NCBI GenBank assembly: GCA_950295325.1
Contig: OX485807.1
Span: 24,895,666-24,959,665, forward strand
DNA from: Polytrichum commune
Taxonomy: Eukaryota > Streptophyta > Polytrichopsida > Polytrichales > Polytrichaceae
Length of the DNA: 64,000 nucleotides
Direction: 5' to 3'
Shown here: positions 1-12,923 of the stretch, piece after piece
Layout of the letters: each line of letters opens with the position of its first letter
Numbering within the stretch: position 1 is the stretch's first letter
Program-made: the position numbers and the translations under genes
The notes under the pieces: model-generated
The model's input: the letters and a program-made list of their open reading frames with translations, nothing else
What the model was told of the DNA's origin: nothing
The model's database searches: none

Positions 1-1074
1 GGAAGAAAAAATAAAACAACACAGTTGATCTTCACAAAAAATATGATAAAATAACTAGATACTCAGCTTTTGTTCAACTAAACACACACACATTATGTAA
101 AAGGTCATATATATATATATATATATAAAAACGGGATTCGCATATCAACGTGAATGTGAACCCATTCTCCTTGTCCTGATCATGGACAACCATGATGCAG
201 GACAAGGTGTCCCAGGGTTCCCTGTCAGGAGGTCCAAAAGTAACCATTGATTCTCAGGGTTTTCTCAGGGTTTTGTAACCAAATGCAGGTTGGTTAAGCT
301 TGTTTCTCTGGACAGCTCTAAGTTACTTCACCTATTAAGTTAACCCCTGCGTCAGGCTTTTGGAGCCTGATTTTGGGCCTATAGTCAAGAGTACCTGTAG
401 GAAGCTCTGTCGCCAAGCACACTCAAACTGCAAGAGTATTATCATCTGCCAGGACAGCTAGAAGAGTATATATTATCTCAGAACAATATTCGTGAGGAGG
501 TACTTCCGAGTACCTAGTTCGAGGACTGGTCGTAGAAATGTGTAATTCGTGTTGTGACTAGTCGTACAAATTGAAGGGTCTACGACTCTACGGATGGCCA
601 CCTCCTTTGGTGAGGTGGGAGACTGGTCCATCATCTCCTGGCAATCACATCTGGACTTCGCAATCCATCCTGGTTGACACTAAGTTTTAAACAGCATCAG
701 CTAAAAGATTGAACAGGAAGGTAGATGGGTCTTATATGGAATACAATATGCACGGCTGCCTGGCCTTGGCAGCCTCGCCCTCGCCGTCGCAACCTCGCGC
801 TCACCGTTGCAACCTAGAGAAAGGACCAGGTACACTTTGACGGGGCGGTAACCGGCCATTGCAGGTGAAGTGCATTTACAAGACCGGCCATTGCAGGTCA
901 ACATAGGACATCGTGCCGGACGGGCTTCGGGGGCCTGCCCGCTGAAAAAAAAAAAGGAGCGGGCCGCCGTGTCCTGCATGCCCTTGTCCATGCCTCAACT
1001 CCAAGGCCAAGGCATTACTCAACACTAGGCTTGGGAGTATATTATGAGGGAAATTGATCCTTGAAATAGAATGG
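1..1074. other. Intergenic, with a GC-rich patch
   Basis: No convincing gene is seen. A 16-base motif (ACCGGCCATTGCAGGT) occurs twice, near 850 and 882. The stretch 735-1000 is much richer in GC than its surroundings. About 100 bases of it (741-840) match, in opposite orientation, the patch at 5640-5755. Short reading frames here carry no recognisable domain. Confidence 0.6.
106..127. repeat. (TA)n microsatellite
   Basis: About ten uninterrupted TA units. No gene is nearby. Confidence 0.9.
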
Positions 1075-1082
1075 ATCTTTAT

Positions 1083-1658
1083 CACGGGGGGTGCACCTAC
1101 ACTTAATTTATGTATACATGTGCGAGAACCCCCTATTTAATGGGGGGTATTTACCTTCCTTCGTTGAATATTTTCTACCCTATAAGTAGTTAAATTTCTA
1201 CTGAATGGTATTTTCTAACACCCTGTCATTGTATATAAATTTAAAGATGTATGGTTTTAATCACCCTATCTTATTTATAAATAATAAAGAGTTGTGGGTT
1301 TAGGGTAGGGTTTAGGGTACTTTTCATCCAGGTAACCGTTTCAACAACTTCATTCACATGTTCACATACATTTGTTTATTTCTCATCCAATGCCACTAAT
1401 GACACATAATTTATGTTGAACCTATAAATATTAAAAAATTAAATTTATTTTTATTTATGCTACTTTATATCTAAATAATAATAAATACCACAACTTAAAC
1501 CATACCATACATTATATATAATTCCCAAACTTACATTTAGAGGACGCTATTGTATATCTAAAAGAATGTAAAAATTATGTGTCTTGAATAAAATCCACCC
1601 TATATTTTCTCACACGTGGTTTTCTAAATTTTTGCCAGTGACCCCCCCCCCCCCCGTG
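1083..1658. mobile_element. hAT-type MITE with 8-bp target duplication
   Basis: The 576-bp element begins CACGGGGGG and ends CCCCCCGTG, so its termini are inverted repeats. It is flanked by identical 8-bp direct repeats, ATCTTTAT, at 1075-1082 and 1659-1666. An 8-bp duplication plus CA-G-rich ends is the mark of the hAT superfamily. The interior is AT-rich, has no transposase frame and includes a short TTTAGGG-like stretch near 1300. A diverged copy in reverse orientation lies at about 55.25-56.02 kb. Confidence 0.85.
1298..1320. repeat. Interstitial telomere-like repeat (TTTAGGG type)
   Basis: Short degenerate run of GGGTTTAGGG/TAGGG units within the hAT-type MITE. It is the plant-type telomere motif but too short and impure to be a chromosome end. 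Confidence 0.6.
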
Positions 1659-2463
1659 ATCTTTATTTTAAAGATATAGTCCAATCTCTGTTCAATATAT
1701 GTCCTTTTGGCATAATATAATCATATTCAAATATTATATTATTCAAATATCTATTGTCAACTCATGTATCATCATGAAAAGTAGGTATATTGCTAGCGTA
1801 TTGGGGGTCCGCCCATACAATTCAATTATGAATCAACCAAATAGTTCAAATCTTGGAACTATGTCCAAATTTAATCCAAAAAACGTTCCTTGTCCCCAAT
1901 CAATATATGCATGGCTATAACCCAATGAAAATGAAGGTGTATGTGTCCAACCATGAGGCCCAATTGCTTGCCTCTCATTTGAGAGTTCTAATGATAAAAT
2001 GAGGTAGCGGGGGATGTCAATCCAACTACACTCTTTGGACTCCTCTATCAAGAATTTTTGAAAATATTTGTATTTGTTTGGAGTTACAAGCTCTTATTTC
2101 ATACCATCTATATTGCCTAAACTTGTTGTATATATATGTTTAAGCTCATATTTATTGTGATGATTTTGTATTCCCTCAGTAATATGACAACTTTACACCA
2201 CTTGTCATATGAATGAGAAGACGACACCTAGATAATATGACCTTTTTGTGTTTCTCACACGTGTCATACTGAAGAGGGTGAACAATAATGACATTCATGT
2301 TCTGTTTGGATGAATTTGCATGTTAATCTCTTTAATTCTTGGAGGACATAACTCTCCTCCGTCACTTAAGGTCGTCCTAAGCCGGTATCAATAAGATAAC
2401 CTCGAAGTGCAAGGCTTGGAAGAAATTTCACCAGATTTTAAGAAGAACAACATAATACTATGG

Positions 2464-2514
2464 GTTAAGGGTTTAGGGTTTAAGGGTTTAGGGTTTAAGG
2501 TTTAAGGGTTTTAG
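2464..2514. repeat. Interstitial telomere-like repeat
   Basis: Six or so units alternating GGGTTTA and GGGTTTAA, a degenerate form of the plant telomere repeat TTTAGGG. It lies just left of the long fold-back element. Confidence 0.75.
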
Positions 2515-2611
2515 CATGAATGCAAGAACATTGAGTGAGCATTCTTACTTGGTTCAAGGACAATGTAATTGGCATATTGTAGTTTGCGCTTGGGTCAAGA
2601 TAGTGGTATTT

Positions 2612-2947
2612 GAGTTATCCTTTAATTCAACATGATTTTTGGTAGGGAGTTGGTTGTTTTGCTTACAAAACCTTCCATGTTTGGTAAGTTTTTGGTGCAT
2701 GCGTGGAGGTGGTGTGGAGGTTTGAACAAATAACATTATATATTGGTTCATGGAGGGTCAAACTCATTTTGGCATGCCAAGAGGTGCTAAAATGAGTTTG
2801 ACCCTCCATGAACCAATATATAATGTTATTTGTTCAAACCTCCACACCACCTCCACGCATGCACCAAAAACTTACCAAACATGGAAGGTTTTGTAAGCAA
2901 AACAACCAACTCCCTACCAAAAGTCATGTTGAATTAAAGGATAACTC
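2612..2947. mobile_element. Fold-back (long inverted repeat) element
   Basis: Two 159-base arms (2612-2770 and 2789-2947) are near-perfect reverse complements with an 18-base loop between them (2771-2788). I found one mismatch on spot checking. Transcribed, it would form a very long hairpin. It has no coding capacity; the reading frame at 2554-2751 is a by-product. A related copy with the loop reversed and one arm shortened lies at 63086-63290. No clean target duplication was found. Confidence 0.9.
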
Positions 2948-5509
2948 TATTATTTGATGTAAAGTGTAGACAACCAATCTCTGGTTATATTTGGTTATTA
3001 GATGCCTATATTTGAGTAGCACGTGGTTTGGTGTGCTGTCTACAAAGTAAGAATCAGTATTGTCGGCCCCATGCAATGGCTAAAATTATATGTGGATTTG
3101 GAAGTGCATGCAATAGGCCCACATACTTCTACTCCAATCCATGAAAACAATGGTCTTCGCAATGGTGATTGTGATGTGGTTCTAGTCTCACTGCACATTT
3201 GAGAGGCCATAGAACCTGCTCCATCATTCTCATGTGATGAAAGATAGTGGATGTGATTAAGATATGTTTTTACAATATATTGGACTCGTGTTCAAATCAC
3301 TTAATTATTCTAGATTTAATAGTCAACACGGTCGGAGATTCTATATGATCCTTTAATGAGCACAAGAATCTTTGCTTTGACATTGCATGAAGATATTCAT
3401 ACGAGCTCCACAAATCATAAGGAGAGTTGCTAAAACCTCAATTTAGGGTCTAACCATCTTGAGCTCAAGTCTCATAGTGTGTTTCATATCTTACAAGAAG
3501 TAGGGTAGTTGGAAAAAATAACAATTTAAAGACTCATCTACCTAACATTACAATGGGTCATTCAACAATTGGTTACGCAACCGCAATAGTGAAATGCTTG
3601 CATAAAGTGCGAAGTGGCCATTTTAAGAAAGGCTCATGGTAACACATCAAATAGCAATCTTGAGCCATATTGTTAAATTGGGAATACCAATCACCAAGAG
3701 AGTAGACCCTATACATATTCTACATGCTCGCTCTACACAAAGCACTTCAAGGTGTGGGACCATTAAGCTTATGGTGAGTTTCCATGTAGGCTGCTCATCC
3801 ATTAGATTTTAGAAAATATTGGGTTGGAGGGGTTTGTATGTAGTTAAGCATAAGCCGTCATCCAAACACATTATGGTAGTCCGCTAGAATGTGGGGGGCC
3901 ATGGACACATGCCGCTAAATTTCCATGCATCCACTAAAAAATCTTTAACTTACACGTTTCGGACACCAAAGGATTGAAGACCCAATTTTAGCATGGAGGA
4001 GGTTACTAATGGGCCTAAATTCATAAGTTGGGAGTAGCTACACTAAATATGATATTTAGTGCCACCAATGTTAATTGTCTTGCTCAATACCAATTGTAAA
4101 CTATGGTAGTGTCACCAACACTAGATGTTAAGTTAACATTATTTGTCATTCCTTGTAATATTTTTGGGAGATTAAAGATTTACAGTGTTGTAATTACCGT
4201 CACTAACCAAGTGATTTTTCATCCAAATTTGAGTCATCCATGACAATATTTCATCACAAATGACTAACAAGAGAAGGTAGGGCTATGAACAATGGATGAA
4301 CTCATCCATCATCAATGACAATATTTGTTGACTTATTCACAAGAAGTGCCATCCAAAAAGTTACCATAGTGACATAAGTATCATATGACACTGAATATCA
4401 TGTTTAGTGTAGTTGGCACATGCGAACCCTACCCACTAGATTCCCTCTACATTTGGGCGGGTTTGTCCTTATTAATACTAGAATATGGCAGGCAAGGGGC
4501 CTACATGAAAACTCATCCTTTTATGAACTTGCAAAACACGAGCTTTTGCATAGAAAAATGGAGCTAAAATTCTATTTGGTCAAAGATTACAAATTATTGA
4601 TGGTTGATTCCTTTATGTAGGGGTGAAGATCTCATACACTCCATATGTTGCATATTTGAAGGGGAGAAGCCAACTTCTATTTTGTGAGGATGGATCATGG
4701 GAACATGTGAATGACTGCTCTTTGGTTCAAATTCAACCTTCAACATACAATTGGAGATGTTGGTATTGACAACATGTCCCAACATTGTCTAGTGCTCTAA
4801 CCATGTTTTAGGATTGCCAAGGTGAGATTTTACAAAGTAGGTATGCACACATTATCGTTATTTGCAAATTAGAGATGTTATTTCCATTTTAAACTCTCCC
4901 AACCCCTTCAAAATGCAACATAGAGGGGGGACAATATCAACTCTTATATAATAAGAGAACCATTCCCCACTTATGTCATGATTTTGATTAATATGAAGTC
5001 ATGGTTTCAAAAAAAAAAATTGGAACTCTTATGTATTGCAAGAAACTAGTTGTAACTCGTGCCATCCCAATATGTTGCACCCTTGCATATGAAATATGAA
5101 AACATTAAATGAAGTCCGCTTGTGATCTAAGCTGACCCCTTTGCTCATGTTCTTAGAATGATGGGACAAGGCCCTCACACCCACCAACTACAACTATGTT
5201 GTATATATAATTTACTTTTACGTATTTTAGAATAGATCATAAGACCCAAAGCTTGAAGTGCTCATATAGAGTGAATGTGTGGAACACATAGATGTAAAGT
5301 GACACTCACATCATGAAATATCACATAATTGGTGTGTGGGTTTAGATTTTAGTACAACTACTGAGTTTAAAACGTTTTTGGCCCTTGAGTTTGATTAGGT
5401 CAATGAGTTTTTGTGTGTCATGAGATGTAAAATGGAACTCACATCATGAGTTTTTGTTTGTGATGCGATTTAAAATGACACTCACATCATGAGCATGAGT
5501 TCCTCCATG

Positions 5510-5755
5510 TCTCTTTGGGGAGGGGACGTCATTACCCTTGCATTTTCCTCGGGCAGGCTTGGTTGCCCGGGCGATGTCAATGACGCCCAAGTACAACCGG
5601 TTGCTCCAGTAGCCACCCGTCAACGATGACAGGCGTACTCACCAACCGCGGGTGCAAGGGTACAGCAACGAGAGCGAGGCTACGACGGCAAGAGCGAGGT
5701 TGCGACCGCGAGCACCATGCCGCGAAAGCCAAGCAACCGTGCATATTGTATTCCA
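5510..5755. repeat. GC-rich repeat, inverted relative to 735-1000
   Basis: This patch (CG-rich, with GAGCGAGG-type motifs) matches 741-840 in opposite orientation and ends in the same bases, GTGCATATTGTATTCCAT. Both copies lie next to the same sequence (AAACAGCATCAGCTAAAAG) in the same orientation. That suggests a small element inserted near the same dispersed repeat, or excised and re-inserted. No reading frame of note. Confidence 0.55.
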
Positions 5756-5902
5756 TAGTCTTAAATGGTTAGTGTTGTCGATGCGCTCACTTCTCCTAGG
5801 ATATATATGAAACACACGATTAGTACAGGATGGTGCGCAAATCCAAATCCATCCTGGCTGACACTAAGTTTTAAACAGCATCAGCTAAAAGATTGAACAG
5901 TA

Positions 5903-6271
5903 AGGTAGATGGGTCTTCAATGGTTACAGTTGTCGATGCGCTCACTTCTTCTAGGATATGAAACACATGATTAGTACATGAGGATTCACAAATCCAAATT
6001 GAGGCCGTAGCCACTTTCCTCGTAATTTTCGGAGATCGTATGAATATTTCCCTCATTTTCAAATTGATGTGCTCACTAAATGTTCATTGTAGATTCTTTC
6101 GATCGTTTTGACTTTTCAATTTAGAATGGTTATCGAAGTTTGAGCATGCAATTTTAATCTCTTTTAAGTACATGTCTTTTTGGTATCCGTTCTGGAAGCC
6201 ACACCAAACCACACACCACTCAAGTATAGGTGTCCTAATAAGAGAAGTAACCAAATAAGAGTTGTCTACCT
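5903..6271 (+). mobile_element. Dispersed MITE-like repeat, copy A
   Basis: This copy starts GGTAGATGGGTCTTCAATGG and ends near AAGAGTTGTCTACC. The two ends are imperfect inverted repeats, both reading into TGGTTACTT. Internal landmarks shared by other copies are 'cacttcttctaggatatgaa', 'gagcatgcaattt' and 'ccacaccaaacc'. It has no coding capacity, so it is most likely a non-autonomous DNA transposon. Further copies are at 9664, 33340 (reverse), 37790, 39210 (reverse) and 40213. Confidence 0.65.
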
Positions 6272-7000
6272 TATGCAATGTGGGTTTGAAAAGAATGTGG
6301 ATGTAGAAATTCAATGACCCACACAATTTGCAAACCCAATCTCAGATTGCTCGTTTAGGGCTTAGGGCAAGTTTGCTCTTCCCACTTGGGTGAGTGTTCC
6401 AGTCATTCAAATGGTGGTTTCTGAAGTTCTTGTTACACGACTTCCTAAGGCCTGTGAGACGCTATCAATATTCAAGACGAGGTATTTATGGTTCATAAGG
6501 TATATGGGCCTATAACGAACAATTCCAACTTCACATACACTTTGGCCGTTGAATGGGATCACAGAATTGTCTCATCCATTTAGCAATTATGAATCATGAA
6601 GAATTTCGTGTCATGTCCAAATCGGAGTTGAGATGTATAAGTGATTAGAGTTACAACTTCGCATACAGTGTCGGCCGGTGGATGGGATCGTGAATTGCCT
6701 CATCCAGTTAACAATTGCAAATCATGAAGAGTCATTTCAAATGTCAAAATCAGAGTTGAGTTGCAAAAGAAATTAGAGGTCAAAGTGAAGATTATTCTTT
6801 CTCTTTCATTGATCACATACGCCCTCCCAACTACATTAACCATTGAACCTAGAATGGTGTCCTAAGTTTGAGCACATAGTCCAATCTAATTACAGCACAT
6901 GTCTGTTGGTGTCCATTCTTGACTACAAGCCTTGTTACATATCACTTAAATAGAGGCGCCTGCATAAGACTACTGTAGTGTTTGATTAGACCCCACATAC

Positions 7001-8572
7001 CTTATAGCACTATTTAAAATATATGATGTTCATTTGTATGCATACATTCAGCAAATTGGCTATGATACAATTAATAAAGTGAGTAGATTAGAGTGTTTAT
7101 CATTTGGGTTGAAACACACTGGAAGTTGACCATGATTTTGGCCGAGATAAGTTGAGTTTCAGAACGTAAATCTTTCCATAGGAAATAAATAATTGGTGGC
7201 TCTTGTTCTCAACCTCAAAATCCTCAGAAACTTGCATTCCTTCAATTATCCTACCAGGAAAGCTAATTGTCCTTGCTGCATCCAGGAACAGATACAACAA
7301 GATGCTAACATTCTGACATTGTTTGGCAAAGTAGTAAAATGTGCTCCATGCAAGGATTCCAAATTTTAACAGCAAATTTTAACGGAATAACGGAATTAGC
7401 CACAGATCCACATGTACAAGGACCTGATAATTTCAAATGCTCAAGTACTTAACATGATGCTTGAGTATTTAACATGGTGCTCCATATGAGCCAATAGAAA
7501 TTATTCAGAGGCATAAATTAACTTACACCATGTACAAGAAAAGGTGAGAAACAAAAACAGGTATATATATTGCACAAGATGTAGGTGCTTGTACTTTATA
7601 GCTGGACTCTTTCTGGCAACAATAAGTTGCCCTTCAAGTCTTGAATACACTGCACATGTTACACTAACCCTCGAGATTTGAGTTGCAATAATTTGGTGCT
7701 GATTCTGACGTTTCTCTCACATCATGGACAGGGCCTGATCAATAGATTGTTGAGATGACCAAGTTATGAATATGTCACTGATTGGGCAATGAATACAAAA
7801 GATTAAATTCACAGACACATCTTTGCTGTCTTGTGTTTCCCTTTTGTGCTTCTTCAATTCAACTAATGTAGACACCTCACTCTGTCATGGCCCTTTGTTG
7901 ATGCAGATCCTCAAGCACACCCAAGCTGCACAAAAGCAATATCCGTAATATGGACAAATAAAAACTGTTGAATTCCAGAACCTTAATTGAACCAAGTATA
8001 ATATAGCTGTGTGAAATTCATGTATACCGAATCATAGCTATGTGAAATTATTCACATGACTACAATTCACCAGCCAATATTCATCTCTTACATATATATA
8101 GCAAGAGGAACGTTCAACTCAAAGCCTGGGAGGTCACTCTTGGTAAGATATTAAGAACCACGTGCAAAAAAATATAGGGTAGAATAAAATCCATGTGCAA
8201 AGGAATAATTTTTCTTAGCTAATTAGCATAAATATAAGGTACTAGAAATTCATTTTGAGAATATATTGATGTATTCCAGGAATATTCACCAAATATGTGG
8301 ACTACCACATGAATATCCACATCACTTCAAAGCCCCCTGAAAATATCCCTTTATCATACGTGTTCATATCCCTACAAGGAAGATACTCCCCCAGGACTCA
8401 AAGTGTGCATAGGCTGTTGATTTTCTGATTCACCTCAATCTTCCTAAGCCACCTCAATGTAAGAAGTCATCGTAATGGCATGTTTAACAATAGTCACGTC
8501 ACATATAAGTCCTACTCCAACACTAATAATCCCAACTTTCATGAAACTAGAGGATTGCGAAAGCAGAATAGA
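7001..8572. other. Intergenic or 3' flank of the Lines-like gene
   Basis: Downstream of the stop codon of the minus-strand gene at 8573. The minus-strand frame at 7100-7375 has no recognisable domain, and I see no splice-supported exon. Part of this may be 3' untranslated sequence. Confidence 0.4.
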
Positions 8573-11500
8573 CTAAACATTTGACCAAACTCTTAACATG
8601 AAACACACACGAGGGCAGAAGGCAAAGAAGCCAAACCGTTTTAGAAGGGGTGCAGGGTTGTAAGGAAATAAATTCCGGCGGTGTAAGCGCTCAATAGCTG
8701 CCTTCAGCTGTACCAAGCAGTCCATAGATTTGTTCATGCTGAAAAATTCAGGCCAGGTGTTGATAAAGAGTCTGATGCACAGCATGAGATACCTTAAAAA
8801 CAAAGTTCCAGTATTCTGTGTAATGAGGAAGTCCACTAGCACAGTATGATCATAGGATACTGTTTGCAGGAACGCATGAAAAAGCTCTGCTTGACCAAGA
8901 GCAGTGACGACTGGAATGCATTGTCTCAAGTCTCTCTCCACTAGAGCAAGCAACAACGGTGTCATTTTGCAAAGCATCAGAAGTATTTCGATCATCATAT
9001 CATCTTCATCCGAATACAGAGACACAAACGCCAATGAGAAATCTCTAATCTTATCAGCTGTTGTAACTCCAACACCTTGTAATTTAAGCCATCTCCTAAC
9101 AGCCTCGCTTGCTTCTTGTCTCAATACATCACTTGTGGAAAAAGCTGTTTCTGTCATTCCTTCAACAATCAACAACTCTTTTGCATCTTCCAGACCATTT
9201 AGAGACTCATCAACATTCCCCGGCTCAATTTCCTGTTTGACCCTTGTCAATGTAGTTGATGATTTGTGAATCTTCTCAGGTTGTTGGCTTGGTTCAATTT
9301 CTGCACCAGCTGATAGTACCCAGATTTTTAAGAGTAGGAGGAAAGCACGACATTGTAAGTGCGTTACAGAGTATTCGACAGTGTTATTGCTCGACCAACG
9401 CAAAGATCTTGTTGAAATAGCAGCACTGCTCCAGGTAGATGTTGGAGTTTTATCACCAATCGCATAAAAGTTTATGAGGTCAGCACCCTCATTGCAAATC
9501 GCTTGTAAGCACATGAGTGCAAGGTTGTGATGATTACCATCGAACCATTTTGAAAGCCCAATCATTATCCGCTGCACCTCACAAAAACAAGCCTTCAAGA
9601 TCAATTTGAAGAACATTAAATAATTTGTTATCCTCAATGTCTCAACCAAGAGTGACCCAGCTAAGGCAGATGAGTCTTCAATAATTACTTTTTCCGACTA
9701 GCTCACTTCTCCTAGGATATAAAACATGCGATTAGTATGAGATGGTTAGCAAATTCACATCACAGCAGTAGCCACCTTCCTCATCATTTTTGGAGCTTCT
9801 ATGAATATCTTATTCATTATTAAAGTGAAGATTCTTGTGCACATTAAGTGGTCATATAGGTCCCCCCAACTATGTTGACTATTGGGCCTAAAATGGTTAT
9901 CATATTTTGAGCACGTAATCCAATCTCTTTTCAATACATGTCCACATACCACCCAAATATAGATGTCCTGATAAGAAAAGTAACCAAGTAAGAATTGTCC
10001 ACCAAGTTATTATGCACATGCAAGTGGAAATAGTTGAGACAACGGAATATAAAGGACAAAAATCTTAAAAATCTAATAGATGTGACAAGCCATGTAAGAA
10101 ATACATGAACAGGCAGATATTACTCAAAATCTTTCAGGCAAGTGTTCGCTGAGGTTTGGAAGACACTACATCAGAAACAAGGAAAGTATACAGACTCTTG
10201 GTCAAGGCATACTTACCAGAAATTTATGGCGGACAAACAAGCATGAGCAGTGGGCACCCAAAATATGCATGTGTGGCAACTTGAGAGCCATGGATGCAAG
10301 CACTGGTATAAATTCCCCAATTTTCTCAAGCAATGAAGACACGAATCCAAAATCCGTTGCTCCCAATTCGTCATCCACCTCCAAGTCGCAACATCGAATA
10401 GATGTACACAAGAGCTGTAAAAAGGCGCCCAGTGCTAGCCCTCGTCCCAAACAAGTAGGTTCATCAGCAGATTTAATAATTTGCACAACAATGGAGATAT
10501 TTTCCTCCAATATACCAAGGAATATTATTGTCTTGTCAATATTGCTGGCAATCTCCTTATTGTGGCATGTTTTCAATATGCAACGGAGAACCTCCATGCC
10601 ACAAATAATGAGAGATCCAGACTTTTTTTCAGAACAAGAGGATGTTAATTCAGTGCCTCTAATTGATTTGTCTTCCTTGGCCATTAGGGTTTTATCACTT
10701 TTGCACCCTAACCTCACAGCATCCCAGACATGGTGTATAAGCGACATCCATAACCATTTCTGCAAGGAAACATCATGCTTAGATTTTACATAGAGAGCTT
10801 GCACACCTTTATTTTATCTTAAAGAAAACCTTCAAGAGCAAAGAAACATCATCACTACTTGCATACATGTCCAGAATTAGGGAAATAGGAAACAGTCAGT
10901 ACACAACAGAAACAATTTCAGAGACAAGAACCCACCTGATCTTTAAGAAGCAAGTACTCCCCAAACGCACTCAGAATCTTCTTGGCAGAGTGACGAATAA
11001 ATTCATTATGTGACCCCATCAGAGGCACCTGTAAACAACATAATTTTACATGTTTAGATACACACTCTTCCTGGACGTAGATACATGTCAAGAGAAATGC
11101 AAGACTGTTGTCAAGAAAAATACAAGACAATTATAGTACCTACCACACTAGCAACGTCGCAAAGCCCATCATCATCATCAAGGTCGTTGATGCTCTCCTT
11201 GCCTTGTTTTCCACAAGACCCATCCCCTTGTTGGGTCTTGTGGCTCAGCTTCTTCTCTTTTCATATACAAGCACACAGCACCTCACAAGTAAATACAATG
11301 CTCATTTCACGAATAAAATGGAGAATTAATCTATAAGCACTCAAGCAAACCCCGATTTCTATAAGACTTTATTATGCCTTTTTCTGACATTCCATGTAGT
11401 CTAAGGATTGTGGAAGACTCACAGATTTTTTAGGGTCGCCCACCCCGGTTCTCTCCAGTTCAAGTGCTCTTGCCAAACCTGCACGAGTCTGGATTCAGGG

Positions 11501-11765
11501 CGAGCCATACATACACACACACATACATTCAATGTTAAATATAATCGATGAATACTATCAAAAAAAAGTGGTGGTGATGTGACAATATTCTTGACTCCAC
11601 TTACAACAATATTAAGTTAGATTACCCTCTCTGGCAGACCCTTGCAGAGTTGTGCATTCATGCCACCCTGTAGACTGATTTAAACAAAAGGGGCAAGAAT
11701 TGAAACCAGCGAATTACCTTGGACAATTGGACAAGTTGCACCTCCCATTCATCTGATATCCCCAT
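8573..11765 (-). CDS. Lines (LINS1)-like protein, multi-exon
   Basis: Read on the minus strand, supported exons are 11144-11254, 10936-11028, about 10217-10800 and 8573-9571. Probable upstream exons are 11423-11478, 11626-11667 and 11718-11765, the last opening with ATG. The helical, Leu-rich sequence ends with NLFPYNPAPLLKR and has an upstream VDFLITQNTGTLFLRYLML stretch. Both resemble, to my recollection, the C-terminal and N-terminal Lines domains found in animal LINS1 and one-copy plant homologues, whose function is poorly known. Splice sites are good (GTAAGT at 10216, CAG|GTGGGT at 10936). The junction between exons 10936-11028 and 10217-10800 does not keep phase with the best donor, so a small exon or weaker donor is missing. 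The frame of 11423-11478 is also uncertain. The C-terminus follows directly to TAG. Family assignment is by pattern memory, not alignment. Confidence 0.6.
9664..10004 (+). mobile_element. Dispersed MITE-like repeat, copy B
   Basis: Same family as copy A, in the intron between the last two exons of the minus-strand Lines-like gene. It ends in AGTAAGAATTGTCCACC and is about 340 bp long. No coding sequence. Confidence 0.65.
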
Positions 11766-11779
11766 CTGCGACCTGTCTG

Positions 11780-12891
11780 CCTGTTGTGACAATGCCGGTT
11801 TCAAGTTCTAGGTAATGTTCTAAAGCTCTGGCATCACAAAACTTCATTAGAATCATCCACAAGGTTATCGGTTTGCCATGAATCTAGCCACTGGAGTTAC
11901 ATGAAGCCTAGATGAATGGTGGGTGCTCTCAAAAAGATACTAAGTTAGAGTAAGTAGAGGCAGATTTCTAAACCTCTGCTAAAACCCTGCGAAGAGAAGA
12001 AGAAAACACACGTGCACAATTGCTCCTAAATGATCACGTAGAGATTTAGCCCTAACTTGCTAACATTAGAGTTAACCTTAAAGTCACCCAAAAGTGGGGA
12101 TGGACTCGAGTTTGTTTAAGGAATCTCCCATATTTGCCTCTTCCAACACTTGTGTCAGTAAACTAAAAAATAAGTAGGGACAGAAGTTGTTTTGCTCTAT
12201 TGTGAGGCAAAAAAACTTTGAGAAAATCTTGAGTTATTCTCTTGAATTTTGGTTTTATTTGGGGAGAAAGATACACAAGTAACAAGAGGAGCAAAGAGAT
12301 GCATGTACACATAGGTGACAAAGAAAAGGACAAGATTCTTAGCTATACAAAGATAAAACGTGTCAGCTTCTAAACTCAAAAAAACCCTCCAAGGTTTTTT
12401 TAATTCCACTCAAACAAGGGATCATTAGAAGATTTTGACCCCATTTTATCCCCATACCATACGATCAACACTTGTGTACCTCAAAGATTGATTATATCAT
12501 TTGTAGAGCATCCACAACCCAGCCAATTGCCTTACATGTGGGTCAAGTTAAGAGTAAACATAAAACCAATCCCCAATAATTCCACTTGTTATCATGTGAT
12601 TGATTAGAACCTCCTAACCCTTAAAGGACCAATGTTTTCATTGTATGACTTATAAGTTATATGTAATTTCCACAAGTCTCACAAAGTATTAGAAACTTGT
12701 TACACAATTAGCTTAAAAATGGAAGTAAATAGCTCAAATACAAATTTTAGCATGTGGAGAGGTCCACTAAATTGGACCTTCATACACTTAGAGGCTAAAG
12801 CGATGACATGGAAAAATTTAGGCAAAGACACGCCCAATCAATCCTAAACATATCGTGCATACAAAGCAGAGCCCTACATTGGGTGCCCATA

Positions 12892-12923
<32 letters not shown>

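Larger units (their letters stand above)
2948..7000. other. Intergenic, repeat-rich
   Basis: No gene could be supported. The stretch holds reverse and forward copies of the dispersed repeat described at 5903 (about 3265-3545 reverse, about 6780-6975 forward partial) and a GC-rich patch at 5510-5755. The rest is AT-rich sequence without long or conserved reading frames. Confidence 0.5.

Noticed and set aside
2464-2514. True chromosome end
   Set aside because: The telomere-like run is short, impure and has unique sequence on both sides.
2554-2751. Minus-strand frame in the fold-back element
   Set aside because: It lies in one arm, and the same sequence occurs inverted in the other arm; no domain.
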